Positions 44,466-53,307 of a DNA stretch of 64,000 nucleotides are shown here, one piece after another. The DNA is taken from contig JAQYDN010000007.1 in the NCBI GenBank assembly GCA_028724185.1, positions 1-64,000 on the forward strand. Reading direction: 5' to 3'. The notes under the pieces were generated by a model. The model ran no database searches, was not told where the DNA came from, and worked only from the letters and a program-made list of their open reading frames with translations. Numbering within the stretch: position 1 is the stretch's first letter; every line of letters begins with the position of its first letter. The position numbers were made by a program, and so were the translations under genes. This DNA comes from Bacillota bacterium (GTDB taxonomy: Bacteria > Bacillota > Clostridia > Tissierellales > Peptoniphilaceae).

Positions 44466-44494
44466 ATTATAACCCGAAAGGAAACTATTTGCAA
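44466..44494 (-). promoter_or_regulatory. Promoter of the SAM-riboswitch/metK operon
   Basis: Minus strand: -35 TTGCAA (44494-44489), exact 17-nt spacer, -10 TATAAT (44471-44466). The transcript would start a few bases before the aptamer. The promoter begins only 7 bases from the end of the CoA-transferase gene. Confidence 0.85.
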
Positions 44495-44500
44495 CGTTTT

Positions 44501-45835
44501 TTACGCGCGCCACACGCCTCTTTCCATCGCCTGTCTGGTTAATTCGTCGCGAAATTCGGGATGCGCGATGGAAATGAGCGCGCGCGCCCGCTCGGCGGTC
44601 GACTTGCCCTTTAAGTTGACGATGCCGTACTCGGTGACGACGTAGTTCGTCGTCGGCGCGGGCATCGTGACGATCGTCCCCGTCTCAAACGCGGGCACGA
44701 TGTTCGATGTGCGCTTTCCATTCTTGTCGACGTGCGATGCGTGGAGACAGATAAAGCTCATGCCCTCCGGAGCGAGATAGCTTCCGAGGGCGAAGTCCAT
44801 CTGTCCGCCCGCCCCCGAAATATGGCGCATTCCCACGGTCTCGGAACTCACCTCGCCGCGCAGATTGACGTGCAGAGCGGTGTTGATGCTCACCATGCGG
44901 CGCTGCTGCGCGATAATCGAGACGGCGTTGACGTAGTCGACCGGCGCCGTCATAAACTCGGGATTGTCCTCGACAAAGTCGTAGAGCTCCTGTGTCCCCG
45001 CGAGAAAGGCGTATACTTGGCGCCCCACGTCCAAGGTCTTTTTGCGACCCGTAATCTTTCCCGCCTTCGCGATCCTCATAAAACTGTCCACGTACAATTC
45101 CGTGTGGACGCCCAGATCCTTGAGCGAACTTTGGGCGATGACATCGCCCACGGCGCCGGGGAGCGCTCCGATGCCGAGCTGCAGCGTCGAGCCGTCCTTC
45201 ATCCGCTCGACGACGAGCTCCGCGATCTTGCAGTCGATGTCGCCGAAGGCCCGCTCCGTCGCCTCCACGAGCGGATGCGCCTCGACCTCGACGATGTAGT
45301 CGACGTCGTCCAAGTGGATCTCGCTCTCGCACCTTCCGTAGACCCGCGGCTGAGACGGGTTCACCTCGAGGATGACCGTCTTCGCCTTCTTCGCCTCTCT
45401 TAAAAAGTGGCTGCCGTCCAAGCCGAAGTTAAAGTAGCCGTGGCGGTCCATCTCGGCGGTCGTGAAGATGACCGCGTCGACCGCGAGGTTTTCGGCCATG
45501 TACCTCGGCATCTCACTAAACTTGATCGGTATGTGATTCGCCGTCCCCCGCTCGATCGCGCGGCGCACATCCGAGGAGGCGTGCCACGTCTGCCACTCAA
45601 ACGGTCCTCCCGTTTCGAGAACTCGGGATGCGTCGAACAGGACGCCGTTTCGCACGACGACGTGATCGAGTTCGTCTTTCCGCGCGGCGAGCGCGGCGTC
45701 GAAGGCCCTCGGAAACATGACGCTGTAGCCCATCTCGATCGAGTCGCCGTCCCGAATCAGGCGCGCCGCCTCCTCGACCGTGATGCATTTTTGATCGTAC
45801 TCTTTTTTTAATTCTCTGATGTCTCTTGTACTCAT
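44501..45835 (-). CDS. Acetyl-CoA hydrolase/transferase family CoA-transferase (paralogue 1)
   Basis: 444 residues. The family swaps CoA between acids such as acetate, butyrate, 4-hydroxybutyrate or propionate. Probable catalytic glutamate E246 in DLGVHTELYVD (aligned by motif with the known 4-hydroxybutyrate CoA-transferase glutamate); glycine-rich [19 protein letters not shown] loop at ~345-360. Clearly paralogous to the gene upstream (same motifs, similar length) but diverged, so substrate ranges may differ. ATG with GAGGA upstream. A terminator precedes it, so expression depends on read-through or an unseen promoter. Confidence 0.88.
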   Translation of the reverse strand: MSTRDIRELKKEYDQKCITVEEAARLIRDGDSIEMGYSVMFPRAFDAALAARKDELDHVVVRNGVLFDASRVLETGGPFEWQTWHASSDVRRAIERGTANHIPIKFSEMPRYMAENLAVDAVIFTTAEMDRHGYFNFGLDGSHFLREAKKAKTVILEVNPSQPRVYGRCESEIHLDDVDYIVEVEAHPLVEATERAFGDIDCKIAELVVERMKDGSTLQLGIGALPGAVGDVIAQSSLKDLGVHTELYVDSFMRIAKAGKITGRKKTLDVGRQVYAFLAGTQELYDFVEDNPEFMTAPVDYVNAVSIIAQQRRMVSINTALHVNLRGEVSSETVGMRHISGAGGQMDFALGSYLAPEGMSFICLHASHVDKNGKRTSNIVPAFETGTIVTMPAPTTNYVVTEYGIVNLKGKSTAERARALISIAHPEFRDELTRQAMERGVWRA

Positions 45836-45845
45836 TGCTTTCCTC

Positions 45846-45876
45846 GTATAAAAAAAGCCGACGACCGTCGGCTTTT
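45846..45876 (-). terminator. Terminator between the two CoA-transferase genes
   Basis: Minus-strand perfect 10-bp stem AAAAGCCGAC/GTCGGCTTTT with a 4-nt loop, followed by TTTTATACG. It is placed right after the stop of the upstream CoA-transferase. Confidence 0.88.
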
Positions 45877-45888
45877 GCTCCTTGAATG

Positions 45889-47229
45889 TTATCTCTTGTT
45901 GCTTGCTCTCCAGATGCCCATTTCTTCGGCGTTTTTAATGAGTTCGTCTCTGAAATCGGGGTGTGCCAAGTTGATGAGGCCTTCCGCTCTTTCCCAAGTC
46001 GACTTACCCTTGCAGTTGAAGATGCCGTACTCGGTGACGATGTATTGGGTATTCGGTCTCGCAACGGTGATAGCCGATCCGGTCTTAAAGTTCGGTAAAA
46101 TTCTCGATTCCACTTCGCCCTTTTTGTTGGTATAGGTCGAGCTCAAGCAGATAATGCTCTTACCACCCTTGGCGAGGTATGCGCCCAATGCGAAGTCCAA
46201 CTGTCCGCCGGCGCCCGAGATGTGTTTAAATCCGGTCGATTCGGAGGAAACTTGTCCCCAGAGGTCGACGTTCAGCGCATTGTTGATGGAAATAAAGTTG
46301 TCGATTTCCTTGACGACGGCTGCGGCGTTGGTGTAGCTGACCGGTGCGGCCATACATTCCGGATTTTCGTCGATAAATTCGTAAAGCTCCTTGCTGCCTG
46401 CGGCGAAACCGTATACTTGACGATATCTGTCGATGGTCTTCTTCGAACCGTTGACCTTGCCTTTTTTGGACATCTCGACGAAGGCGTCGACGTACATTTC
46501 GGAGTGAACGCCGAGGTCCTTTAAGTCGCTGTCCGCGATCAAAGCGCCGACGGCATTCGGCATACCGCCGATACCGAGTTGAAGGGTGGCACCGTTGGGG
46601 ATTTCGTCGACGATGTATTCCGCAACCGCTTTATCGACGTCTCCGTAGGGAGCCGAGGGTACTTCGAAGGGATCCGTCGGTTCAGCTTCGACGACGTAGT
46701 CGACCTTGTCGATGTGAATTTCCGACTCGCTGCGTCCGAAGCAGTAAGGGAATTTTTCGTTGACTTCGATAATGACCGTCTTTGCCTTTTCGATGACCGC
46801 CATTTGGTGAGATGTATTCAAACCGAAGTTAAAGTAACCGTGTTTATCCATCGGCGTTGCGACGACGATGGCGACGTCGAGGTCAACTTCGTCGCGATAG
46901 TACTTCGGAAGTTCCGAATAGCGAAGCGGCACGTAAAATGCACCGGCGCCGGCGTTGATCGCTTTTCGTTCTCCGCCACTGGAGTGCCAGCTGTTCCACA
47001 CGAAGTGTTTTCCTTCGGGGTCGACTTTGGCGACTTCGGGAAGTTCAAATGCCAAACCGCCATAGAAGATGACGTCGTTCAATTCGTCGACGCGTTTTGC
47101 GATTTCCTTGTCGACTGCCTTGCTGACGCCTGCGGCCCAGCCCATTTCGACGCGGTCGCCGGATTTAATCTTCGCGGCCGCCTCCTTAGCGGAGATTAAC
47201 TTTTCGTTGTATTTTTTTGAATAATCCAT
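45889..47229 (-). CDS. Butyryl-CoA:acetate CoA-transferase-like enzyme (paralogue 2)
   Basis: 446 residues from ATG 47229, preferred over the longer in-frame start because GGAGG lies 5 nt upstream and the length matches the ~448-residue Roseburia-type enzymes. Catalytic glutamate candidate E244 in [32 protein letters not shown] loop at ~335. In butyrate-forming anaerobes this enzyme makes the final product by moving CoA from butyryl-CoA to acetate, regenerating acetyl-CoA. Own near-consensus promoter and terminator suggest high expression. 4-Hydroxybutyrate or propionate use cannot be excluded. Codon use here is cleaner (fewer rare codons) than in paralogue 1. Confidence 0.88.
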   Translation of the reverse strand: MDYSKKYNEKLISAKEAAAKIKSGDRVEMGWAAGVSKAVDKEIAKRVDELNDVIFYGGLAFELPEVAKVDPEGKHFVWNSWHSSGGERKAINAGAGAFYVPLRYSELPKYYRDEVDLDVAIVVATPMDKHGYFNFGLNTSHQMAVIEKAKTVIIEVNEKFPYCFGRSESEIHIDKVDYVVEAEPTDPFEVPSAPYGDVDKAVAEYIVDEIPNGATLQLGIGGMPNAVGALIADSDLKDLGVHSEMYVDAFVEMSKKGKVNGSKKTIDRYRQVYGFAAGSKELYEFIDENPECMAAPVSYTNAAAVVKEIDNFISINNALNVDLWGQVSSESTGFKHISGAGGQLDFALGAYLAKGGKSIICLSSTYTNKKGEVESRILPNFKTGSAITVARPNTQYIVTEYGIFNCKGKSTWERAEGLINLAHPDFRDELIKNAEEMGIWRASNKR

Positions 47230-47283
47230 CTCATCCTCCATCTGTAATATAGAATTCAAGCTTTCGCTAGCTCGTCTATTGAT

Positions 47284-47312
47284 AATATACACGATCCCAT
47301 TTGATTTTTCAA
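47284..47312 (-). promoter_or_regulatory. Strong promoter of CoA-transferase paralogue 2
   Basis: Minus strand: -35 TTGAAA (47312-47307), 17-nt spacer, -10 TATATT (47289-47284). Start would lie about 45 nt before the ATG. Confidence 0.75.
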
Positions 47313-47347
47313 TTTATAAAGCTAAAGATTGTTATTTTTTTATAAAA

Positions 47348-48142
47348 TTAAAATCCGAATCGTCGGTATAAATCTTCTCGTCGGTCCTTTAAAAAGTGTT
47401 GCCACTCCCGCGCTTTTTTTAGAAATTCCCGACTCACCTCGGCGGTATAGACGCCGGGCGCGTGATCGGCCTTTACGAGAAACTCGGCGTGCGGTCCCAC
47501 GATCGCCGTTCCCCCACTCCGGTAGGTGCCGTCTCCGTTCGACTTACAGAATCCCGCACAGGCGAGATAACATTGATTCTCGAGCGCCCGGGAACATTGC
47601 ACGAGTTCGAGGTGGCGCATCCACTTCGACGGCCAGGCCGCCGGGACAAACAGGACGTCGACGCCGCTTAACCCGTAACAGCGGAGCCACTCGGGAAAGT
47701 TCATATCGTAGCAGATGACGACGCCACAAGGCACGCCGTCCAACTCGAACAGGCCGATCTCATTTCCCGCGGCGTAGTAGTCGCGCTCGATGCCGTCCTG
47801 GTAGAGATGCACCTTGTCGTAGACCGCGACCTCCTCGCCCTTTCTGTCAAAGACATGGGCGGTGTTATAGACTGCTCCGTCCCGGCGCTCCGCGACGGAT
47901 CCGCCGACGATGTTGACCGCATACTCTTTCGCCGCCTTCGAGAGAAGCTTGCGCGTCCTCTCGCCGCCTTCGTCCGCCTGATCGCGATGCGTCTCGGGCG
48001 GTCCGAACACGTTCCACTTTTCGGGCAACACGATCACATCCGGCTCCTCCTTCGCCGCCTCTTCGATCATCGACGCACAGTACGCGAACGGATCCATGTG
48101 GGATGCCCGCGTCGCGTCGAACTGTACACAGCTTATTTTCAT
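47348..48142 (-). CDS. Carbon-nitrogen hydrolase family protein (nitrilase/omega-amidase-like)
   Basis: 264 residues from ATG 48142 (GGGGAGG 6 nt upstream), which gives the family N-terminus MKISCVQFDA. The Glu-Lys-Cys triad is visible: E41 in LPEKWNVFG, K110 in YDKVHLYQDG and C144 in VVICYDMNFPEW. Omega-amidases hydrolyse alpha-ketoglutaramate/ketosuccinamate; other branches act on deaminated glutathione or nitriles. The single-domain length fits the amidase branch, but the substrate is not shown. It stands alone between the LysRS terminator and the CoA-transferase promoter. Confidence 0.9.
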   Translation of the reverse strand: MKISCVQFDATRASHMDPFAYCASMIEEAAKEEPDVIVLPEKWNVFGPPETHRDQADEGGERTRKLLSKAAKEYAVNIVGGSVAERRDGAVYNTAHVFDRKGEEVAVYDKVHLYQDGIERDYYAAGNEIGLFELDGVPCGVVICYDMNFPEWLRCYGLSGVDVLFVPAAWPSKWMRHLELVQCSRALENQCYLACAGFCKSNGDGTYRSGGTAIVGPHAEFLVKADHAPGVYTAEVSREFLKKAREWQHFLKDRREDLYRRFGF

Positions 48143-48189
48143 AGACGTCCTCCCCTTCCTTTTATCCTTCGACGGTCGATTCTTCCTAC

Positions 48190-48220
48190 TAAAAAAGGCC
48201 GACCTTCGCAGTCGACCTTT
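48190..48220 (-). terminator. Terminator of the greA-lysS operon
   Basis: Minus-strand 10-bp stem AAAGGTCGAC/GGTCGGCCTTT (one G-U pair), then TTTTTAGTAG. It lies 13 nt past the lysS stop. Confidence 0.8.
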
Positions 48221-48232
48221 CATCTCTTCTAT

Positions 48233-50131
48233 TTAAGCTAATTTCGCGCCCGCGGGGATTCTATCGGAAATCACCAACAGATTCAGTTTTTCCTCGCCCT
48301 CCTCCTCGTGGATGGCGGAAAGCAACATGCCGCAGGAGTCGATGCCCATCATCTTTCTGGGCGGTAAGTTGACGATAGCGACTAAGGTGCGACCCACGAG
48401 GTCCTCGGGGTTGTAGTAGTCTTTAATGCCCGATAAGATGATGCGGTCCTCGCCGGAGCCGTCGTCCAGGGTAAACTTCAAAAGTTTTTTGCTCTTCGGC
48501 ACTTCCTCGCACGCCTTGACCTTGACGGCTCTGAGATCGGATTTTATAAAGGTGTCAAAATCGACCATCTCTTCAAACAGCGGCTCGACGGTCACGTTCG
48601 AAAAGTCGATTTCCTCGATCTCGTCCTCGAGAAGGGGCTTCTTCGGGGCGTCGTCTTCGTCGTCCGACAGCGGTTTCATCGTCGGGAAGAACAAGACGTC
48701 GCGAATGCTCGATTGATCGGTCAAGAGCATAATCATGCGGTCGACGCCGATTCCGAGTCCTCCCGTGGGGGGAAGGCCTACTTCGATGGCGTTGACGAAG
48801 TCGTAATCCATGGGATGCGCCTCGTCGTCGCCTTTTTCCTGGTCCTTGACCTGTTCTTCAAAACGCTCGCGTTGATCGATCGGGTCGTTCAACTCGCTGA
48901 AGGCGTTGGCAAATTCCCAGGTATTGATAAAGGCCTCGAAACGGCGCGTGAGTCTCGGATCTTCGGGGTCGCGCTTGGCGAGGGGGCTGACTTCGACGGG
49001 ATGGCCCGTAACGAAGGTCGGTTGAACCAATTTTTCCTCGCAGAATTCCTCGAACATTTCGCTGATGACGTGACCGCGCGTCCAGAAGGGCTGTACGTCG
49101 AGCCCCTTTTCCTTCGCGATGGCGAGCGCCTCGTCGTCGGTGTCGATCGCGGAAAAGTCGATGCCCGCGTATTCCTCGATCGCCTCTTCCATGCTGACGC
49201 GTCGCCACGGCGGCGTGAGGTCGATTTCCGTTCCCTGATACGTAATGACCGGGGATCCCAAGACTTTTTCGGCGGCGTAGGCGAAAAGGTTTTCGGTGAT
49301 CACCATCATCTCGTCCATGTCGACGTAAGCTTGGTACAACTCGATGTTGGTAAACTCGGGGTTGTGGCGCGAATCCATCCCCTCGTTTCTGAACATCTTG
49401 CCCATCTCGTAGACTTTGTCGAAGCCGCCGACGATCAGGCGTTTTAAGAACAGTTCGTTTGCGATGCGCATTTGAAGGTCGATGTCGAGCGCATTGTGGT
49501 GGGTCAAAAACGGTCTCGCGTTGGCACCGCCCGCGACGTTTCCTAAAATCGGCGTCTCGACTTCCAAAAATCCGCGATCGTCCAGGTACTCGCGGATGGC
49601 CTTGATGATGGCACTTCGCTTAAAAAATACGTCCTTGACCTCGGGATTGATGATGAGGTCGACGTAGCGTTGACGGTAGCGCAAGTCCATGTCCTTCAGG
49701 CCGTGGAATTTTTCGGGGAGGACCTGAACGCTCTTCGACAGGAGCTCGGCACTCTCCGGCTCGACGGAGATCGCACCGGTTTGGGTACGGACGACTTTTC
49801 CCTTGACGCCCAAGAAGTCTCCGACGTCAGTGGCCTTGATGACCGCGTAATCGTCGCCCAATGTATTTTTTCTCGCAAAGATTTGCACCTGTCCGTAGGT
49901 GTCCTGCAAGTCTAAAAAGGCGAGCTTGCCGTGACCTCGCTTGCTGACGATGCGCCCCGCGATCGACACGGTCTTTCCCTCCATCTCGTCGAAGCGATCG
50001 ACGATGGCGTCGGTGTAGGTATCGACGTCGTACTTTTCGACGAGATAGGGACTGTTGCCTTCGTCGATAAGATCCTGAACTTTTTCGAGTTTTCTGTCTC
50101 TGACTTCACTGCTCTTTTGGAGCTTCGCCAT
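48233..50131 (-). CDS. lysS: Class II lysyl-tRNA synthetase with C-terminal Trbp111-type tRNA-binding domain
   Basis: 632 residues, against ~490-500 for ordinary bacterial LysRS. N-terminal OB anticodon domain (~60-165, GKTVSIAGRIVSKRGHGKLA), class II core with motif 2 FRNEGMDSRHNPEFTNIELY and motif 3 GLGIGVDRMIML. After an acidic linker (~495-520) comes an added ~105-residue domain: MVDFDTFIKSDLRAVKVKACEEVPKSKKLL-type start, then ILSGIKDYYNPEDLVGRTL, and LPPRKMMGIDSCGMLLSA. That is the Trbp111/MetRS-C tRNA-binding fold normally found on MetRS, PheRS-beta or as a free protein. It should strengthen tRNA binding. ATG with GGAGG upstream; greA stop is 20 nt away. Confidence 0.95.
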   Translation of the reverse strand: MAKLQKSSEVRDRKLEKVQDLIDEGNSPYLVEKYDVDTYTDAIVDRFDEMEGKTVSIAGRIVSKRGHGKLAFLDLQDTYGQVQIFARKNTLGDDYAVIKATDVGDFLGVKGKVVRTQTGAISVEPESAELLSKSVQVLPEKFHGLKDMDLRYRQRYVDLIINPEVKDVFFKRSAIIKAIREYLDDRGFLEVETPILGNVAGGANARPFLTHHNALDIDLQMRIANELFLKRLIVGGFDKVYEMGKMFRNEGMDSRHNPEFTNIELYQAYVDMDEMMVITENLFAYAAEKVLGSPVITYQGTEIDLTPPWRRVSMEEAIEEYAGIDFSAIDTDDEALAIAKEKGLDVQPFWTRGHVISEMFEEFCEEKLVQPTFVTGHPVEVSPLAKRDPEDPRLTRRFEAFINTWEFANAFSELNDPIDQRERFEEQVKDQEKGDDEAHPMDYDFVNAIEVGLPPTGGLGIGVDRMIMLLTDQSSIRDVLFFPTMKPLSDDEDDAPKKPLLEDEIEEIDFSNVTVEPLFEEMVDFDTFIKSDLRAVKVKACEEVPKSKKLLKFTLDDGSGEDRIILSGIKDYYNPEDLVGRTLVAIVNLPPRKMMGIDSCGMLLSAIHEEEGEEKLNLLVISDRIPAGAKLA

Positions 50132-50151
50132 GCTATTCCTCCTGCTCTTTT

Positions 50152-50631
50152 TTATTTGATCGAGATCTTTAAAACTTCCAATCTGACTTTACCTTGGGGA
50201 ACGTCGATTTCGGCGATGTCGCCGATGCCCTTGCCCATCAATCCCGCGCCGATGGGGCTTTCGTTGGAGATCTTTCCCTCGAGCGGATCGGCCTCGGCAC
50301 TTCCGACGATGTCGTAGGTGTCTTCTTCTCCGCTGTCGACGTCTTTGACGGTGACGGACGAGCCGACGTTGACGATTTGGTCGTTCAACTCGTTTTCCTT
50401 GATGACTTTCGCGTTGCGCGCCATGTACTCGAGCTTGGCGATGCGCTCTTCGACCTGAGCCTGTTCGTTTTTCGCCTCGTCGTACTCGGAGTTCTCGGAC
50501 AAGTCGCCGTAGCCGAGTGCAACTTTGATTCTCTCGGCGACCTCTTTACGTCTGACGGTCTTTAACTCGTCGATTTCGTCTTCGATTTTTTGTAAACCCT
50601 CTTCGGTGATTAATACTTCATTCTCTGCCAT
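50152..50631 (-). CDS. greA: Transcription elongation factor GreA
   Basis: 159 residues. Rescues backtracked RNA polymerase by stimulating transcript cleavage. N-terminal coiled coil (~1-75) with the tip acidic pair in YGDLSENSEYDEAKNEQA, and a C-terminal FKBP-like domain ending GKVRLEVLKISIK. ATG with AGGAGT 8 nt upstream. First gene of the greA-lysS operon, a common Firmicute arrangement. Confidence 0.97.
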   Translation of the reverse strand: MAENEVLITEEGLQKIEDEIDELKTVRRKEVAERIKVALGYGDLSENSEYDEAKNEQAQVEERIAKLEYMARNAKVIKENELNDQIVNVGSSVTVKDVDSGEEDTYDIVGSAEADPLEGKISNESPIGAGLMGKGIGDIAEIDVPQGKVRLEVLKISIK

Positions 50632-50674
50632 TGTACCACTCCTATTTTGCGAATCCTCGCCTATTTTTGAATTT

Positions 50675-50701
50675 ATGAAGAAAGGACCCGCATCGGGTCC
50701 G
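50675..50701 (-). terminator. Terminator after dusB
   Basis: Minus-strand stem GGACCC/GGGTCC with a 5-nt loop (50685-50701) and TTTCTTCAT after it. It lies 43 nt past the dusB stop and before greA. Confidence 0.7.
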
Positions 50702-50743
50702 CATAATCAATTCGTTTCATTATATAAAACATGTCTTTATCTG

Positions 50744-51694
50744 TCAATCGGTCGACGACAATCGGGCGATCTCGTCGAGATAACGGACGATCTCCTCGGG
50801 GTCGCTCAGAGACAGGATGTGGCTTCGATGTCTCTTCGCGTCTTTCATCCCCTTCAGATAGCCGATAAAGTGTTTGCGCATCTCGATGACGCCTAAGTGT
50901 TCGCCCTTGTCGCGAATGCTCAAGGCGAGATGTTCTTTCGCCACGCGAATAATCTCCTCGGCACTTGGGGCGGGGATTGCCTCGCCCGAAAGCGCGGCCT
51001 TAATTTCCCGAAAGATAAAGGGATTTCCGATCGCGCCGCGTCCGATCGCGACGCCCGATACACCCGCGTCCGCATGGCTCAATGCCTCGTCGGCCGAGGC
51101 GATGTCGCCGTTTCCCACGACAGGTATCGAAATCTCCCGCGCCACCTCCGCGATAAAGTCCCAATCGGCCCGCCCCTGATAGTAGGCCTCGCGGCTTCGC
51201 CCGTGCACGGTGACAAACTCGACGCCTTCTTCTTCGGCGATCTTTGCGATCGCCATCCCCTCGGTGTCTCCTTCTAAAAAGCCCTTTCGGATTTTGACGC
51301 TCACGGGAATGCGCGAGGTCTCCACGGCCGCGCGCATAATCGCCCGCGCCTTGTCGGGCGTCTTCAACAGGGCGCTCCCGCTGCCGGTCTTTACGATCTT
51401 CGGCGCGGGACAGCCCATGTTGATGTCGATGCTCTTAAACGGGAGTTCTCCCTCGTTAAGCTTTTCGATGACGGCGCGAAATTGCTCCGCGTCGTCCCCG
51501 AAGAGCTGCAGCGATACGGGCGCCTCCTCGGGCGAGACGCTCATCAGCCTTCTCGTCTTCTTATCTCCATAATAAAGCGCCTTGACGCTCACCATTTCCG
51601 TCGTCGAGTAATCCATGCCGTATCGGCTCGAGATGACGCGAAAACTTCGGTCGGTGTAGCCCGCCATAGGCGCGAGTGCGACGGTGAATGGCAT
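50744..51694 (-). CDS. dusB: tRNA-dihydrouridine synthase (DusB type)
   Basis: 316 residues from ATG 51694, which overlaps the coaX stop by one base (TGATG). FMN-dependent reduction of uridines in tRNA D-loops. N-terminal LAPMAGYTDRSFR, active-site cysteine in INMGCPAPKIVKTGSGSAL (Cys ~100), FMN phosphate-site GNGDI and GVAIGRGAIGNPFIF. The frame is open further upstream, but that part runs inside coaX in another frame. No strong SD; translation probably depends on coaX. Confidence 0.94.
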   Translation of the reverse strand: MPFTVALAPMAGYTDRSFRVISSRYGMDYSTTEMVSVKALYYGDKKTRRLMSVSPEEAPVSLQLFGDDAEQFRAVIEKLNEGELPFKSIDINMGCPAPKIVKTGSGSALLKTPDKARAIMRAAVETSRIPVSVKIRKGFLEGDTEGMAIAKIAEEEGVEFVTVHGRSREAYYQGRADWDFIAEVAREISIPVVGNGDIASADEALSHADAGVSGVAIGRGAIGNPFIFREIKAALSGEAIPAPSAEEIIRVAKEHLALSIRDKGEHLGVIEMRKHFIGYLKGMKDAKRHRSHILSLSDPEEIVRYLDEIARLSSTD

Positions 51695-52467
51695 CAGCTG
51701 TTCAAATCGTAGATGATTCTCAGGCCGTCCATGGTCAAGTCGCGGTCGATCACGATGTCGTAGGCGCTCTCCGAGACGAGGAGCGTGGAGAACCCGCCGG
51801 TCGCGATAATTCGGATGTCGCTCGGATCTTTTTCGAGTTCTCTGCAAATGTGCTCGATGATGCCGTCGATCATGGTCGAAAACCCGTAGTACAGCCCGTT
51901 TTGCATGCTGCTTACCGTCGTCTTCCCGATGACTTTTTCAGGCTTGATGATCTCGACTTTGGGAAGTTTCGAGGTCTGCGAGACCAATGCCTCCGCCGAA
52001 ATCCCGATGCCCGGAATGATCAAGCCGCCCAGGTAGTTTTTCTTGTCGTCGACGACGCAAAATGTAATCGCCGTCCCGAGGTCGATGATGATACAGGGTC
52101 CGCCGTAGCGGTGCACGGCGGCGACGGCGTTTACGATCCGATCGGCGCCCACTTCCTTCGGGTTGTCGTATCGAATGTTGATCCCCGTCTTAATGCCCGC
52201 GCCGACGATCAGGGGGTATTGGTGGAAATACTTGATAATCATATTTTGCATCGTGTGCATGATGTTCGGCACGACCGACGACAAGATGACCGCCTCGATG
52301 TCGACGGGTTTTAACTGGACGTTGTCGAGCATTTCCGTCACGAGCATGCCGAACTCGTCGCTCGTCTTATTTTGATCGGAGGCAATCCGCCAGTCGTGAA
52401 TCAACTCGGTGCCCTTAAAGGCGCCAAAGACGGTATTGGTATTTCCGACGTCTATCGCTAATAACAT
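51694..52467 (-). CDS. coaX: Type III pantothenate kinase
   Basis: 257 residues. First step of coenzyme A synthesis; ASKHA fold, insensitive to CoA feedback. Motifs: LLAIDVGNTNTVFGAF at 2-17 (phosphate loop), GADRIVNAVAA at ~102, IIIDLGTAITFCVVD at ~120. ATG with AAGGTGA upstream. Preceded by an ECF S component (19-nt gap), likely a pantothenate transporter, and followed by dusB with a one-base overlap. Confidence 0.97.
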   Translation of the reverse strand: MLLAIDVGNTNTVFGAFKGTELIHDWRIASDQNKTSDEFGMLVTEMLDNVQLKPVDIEAVILSSVVPNIMHTMQNMIIKYFHQYPLIVGAGIKTGINIRYDNPKEVGADRIVNAVAAVHRYGGPCIIIDLGTAITFCVVDDKKNYLGGLIIPGIGISAEALVSQTSKLPKVEIIKPEKVIGKTTVSSMQNGLYYGFSTMIDGIIEHICRELEKDPSDIRIIATGGFSTLLVSESAYDIVIDRDLTMDGLRIIYDLNS

Positions 52468-52486
52468 GTTTCACCTTACTTTTCTT

Positions 52487-53245
52487 CTAATTCTTTTTAC
52501 TCATCGACCAACCGCTGACGACGCCGGTCGAAACGATGCCTGCGAGAATGCCCTCGGGAACGCCCGAAGTGATGATGGTCCCGAAAATGACGACGTTGAC
52601 AATATCCGTCGGCGCGCCCATCGCCGAGACAAATCGCTCGGCAAAGAAGAGATAAATCCCTCCCATGACCATCGCGGAATGGATGACCGTCGCGATAAAT
52701 GCCGACAGGACGACGGATGCGCTCTTGGATTCGGATTTATAGATCAAGTAAAGAAGACCCGCGGACAAAATTAAAAATAAAATATTTAAGACAAACCCCG
52801 CGCCGAACGTCGAGGTCGCGATGTCGCGGTAGATGCCCCAAGCGAGAAAAATCATCGCGGCGATCCACGCGACGAGGGCGATGCGCCTCAAGTGCTTGCC
52901 GTCTACGCGATTGAGCGCCCGAAAGAGGTAGTAGGCGAGGATACCCAACAAGACTCTCGGTAAGATGGAAATCAGCGGGTTGTAAAAGACGAACGAGATC
53001 GGGGTCGGCCGCGTGATGGCGTTAAACAGCGAACTCAATCCGAAAATCAGCCCCACAAATCCCCCCACGACGGGTCCGTCGATAAAGGCTGCGATCAACA
53101 CGGGGATGTGCATGGTCGTGGCGTTGAGCGGTCCGATCGGCACAAATCCGAGCGGCGTCAGGCCGAGTACGACGGTGATTGCTCCTAAAATTCCGATGTC
53201 CACGATTTGTCGCGCGGACAAGCGGTTCTTCTTCAATTTTTTCAT
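52487..53245 (-). CDS. ECF transporter S component, probably pantothenate-specific (PanT-like)
   Basis: 252 residues with about six membrane helices. It starts after a short basic end (MKKLKKNRLSARQIVDIGIL) and has GLTPLGFVPIGPLNATTMHI followed by PVLIAAF, a pattern seen in PanT/COG4684-type S components. S components capture vitamins and share a common EcfAA'T energy module, not encoded here. Pantothenate is inferred mostly from the next gene being coaX. Riboflavin or folate S components are alternatives but have different signature loops. ATG with GGAGG upstream. The C-terminal helices look like a modest extension compared with ~190-residue family members. Confidence 0.8.
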   Translation of the reverse strand: MKKLKKNRLSARQIVDIGILGAITVVLGLTPLGFVPIGPLNATTMHIPVLIAAFIDGPVVGGFVGLIFGLSSLFNAITRPTPISFVFYNPLISILPRVLLGILAYYLFRALNRVDGKHLRRIALVAWIAAMIFLAWGIYRDIATSTFGAGFVLNILFLILSAGLLYLIYKSESKSASVVLSAFIATVIHSAMVMGGIYLFFAERFVSAMGAPTDIVNVVIFGTIITSGVPEGILAGIVSTGVVSGWSMSKKN

Positions 53246-53307
53246 AAATAAAGCCTCCGATCCGGCTCGTGACGATGCCGGTCATTCATTCTACTTATTC
53301 GTTTTTC

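Noticed and set aside
53246..53307. Vitamin riboswitch upstream of the ECF S component
   Set aside because: The gap is only 62 bases and shows no TPP, FMN or cobalamin aptamer pattern.
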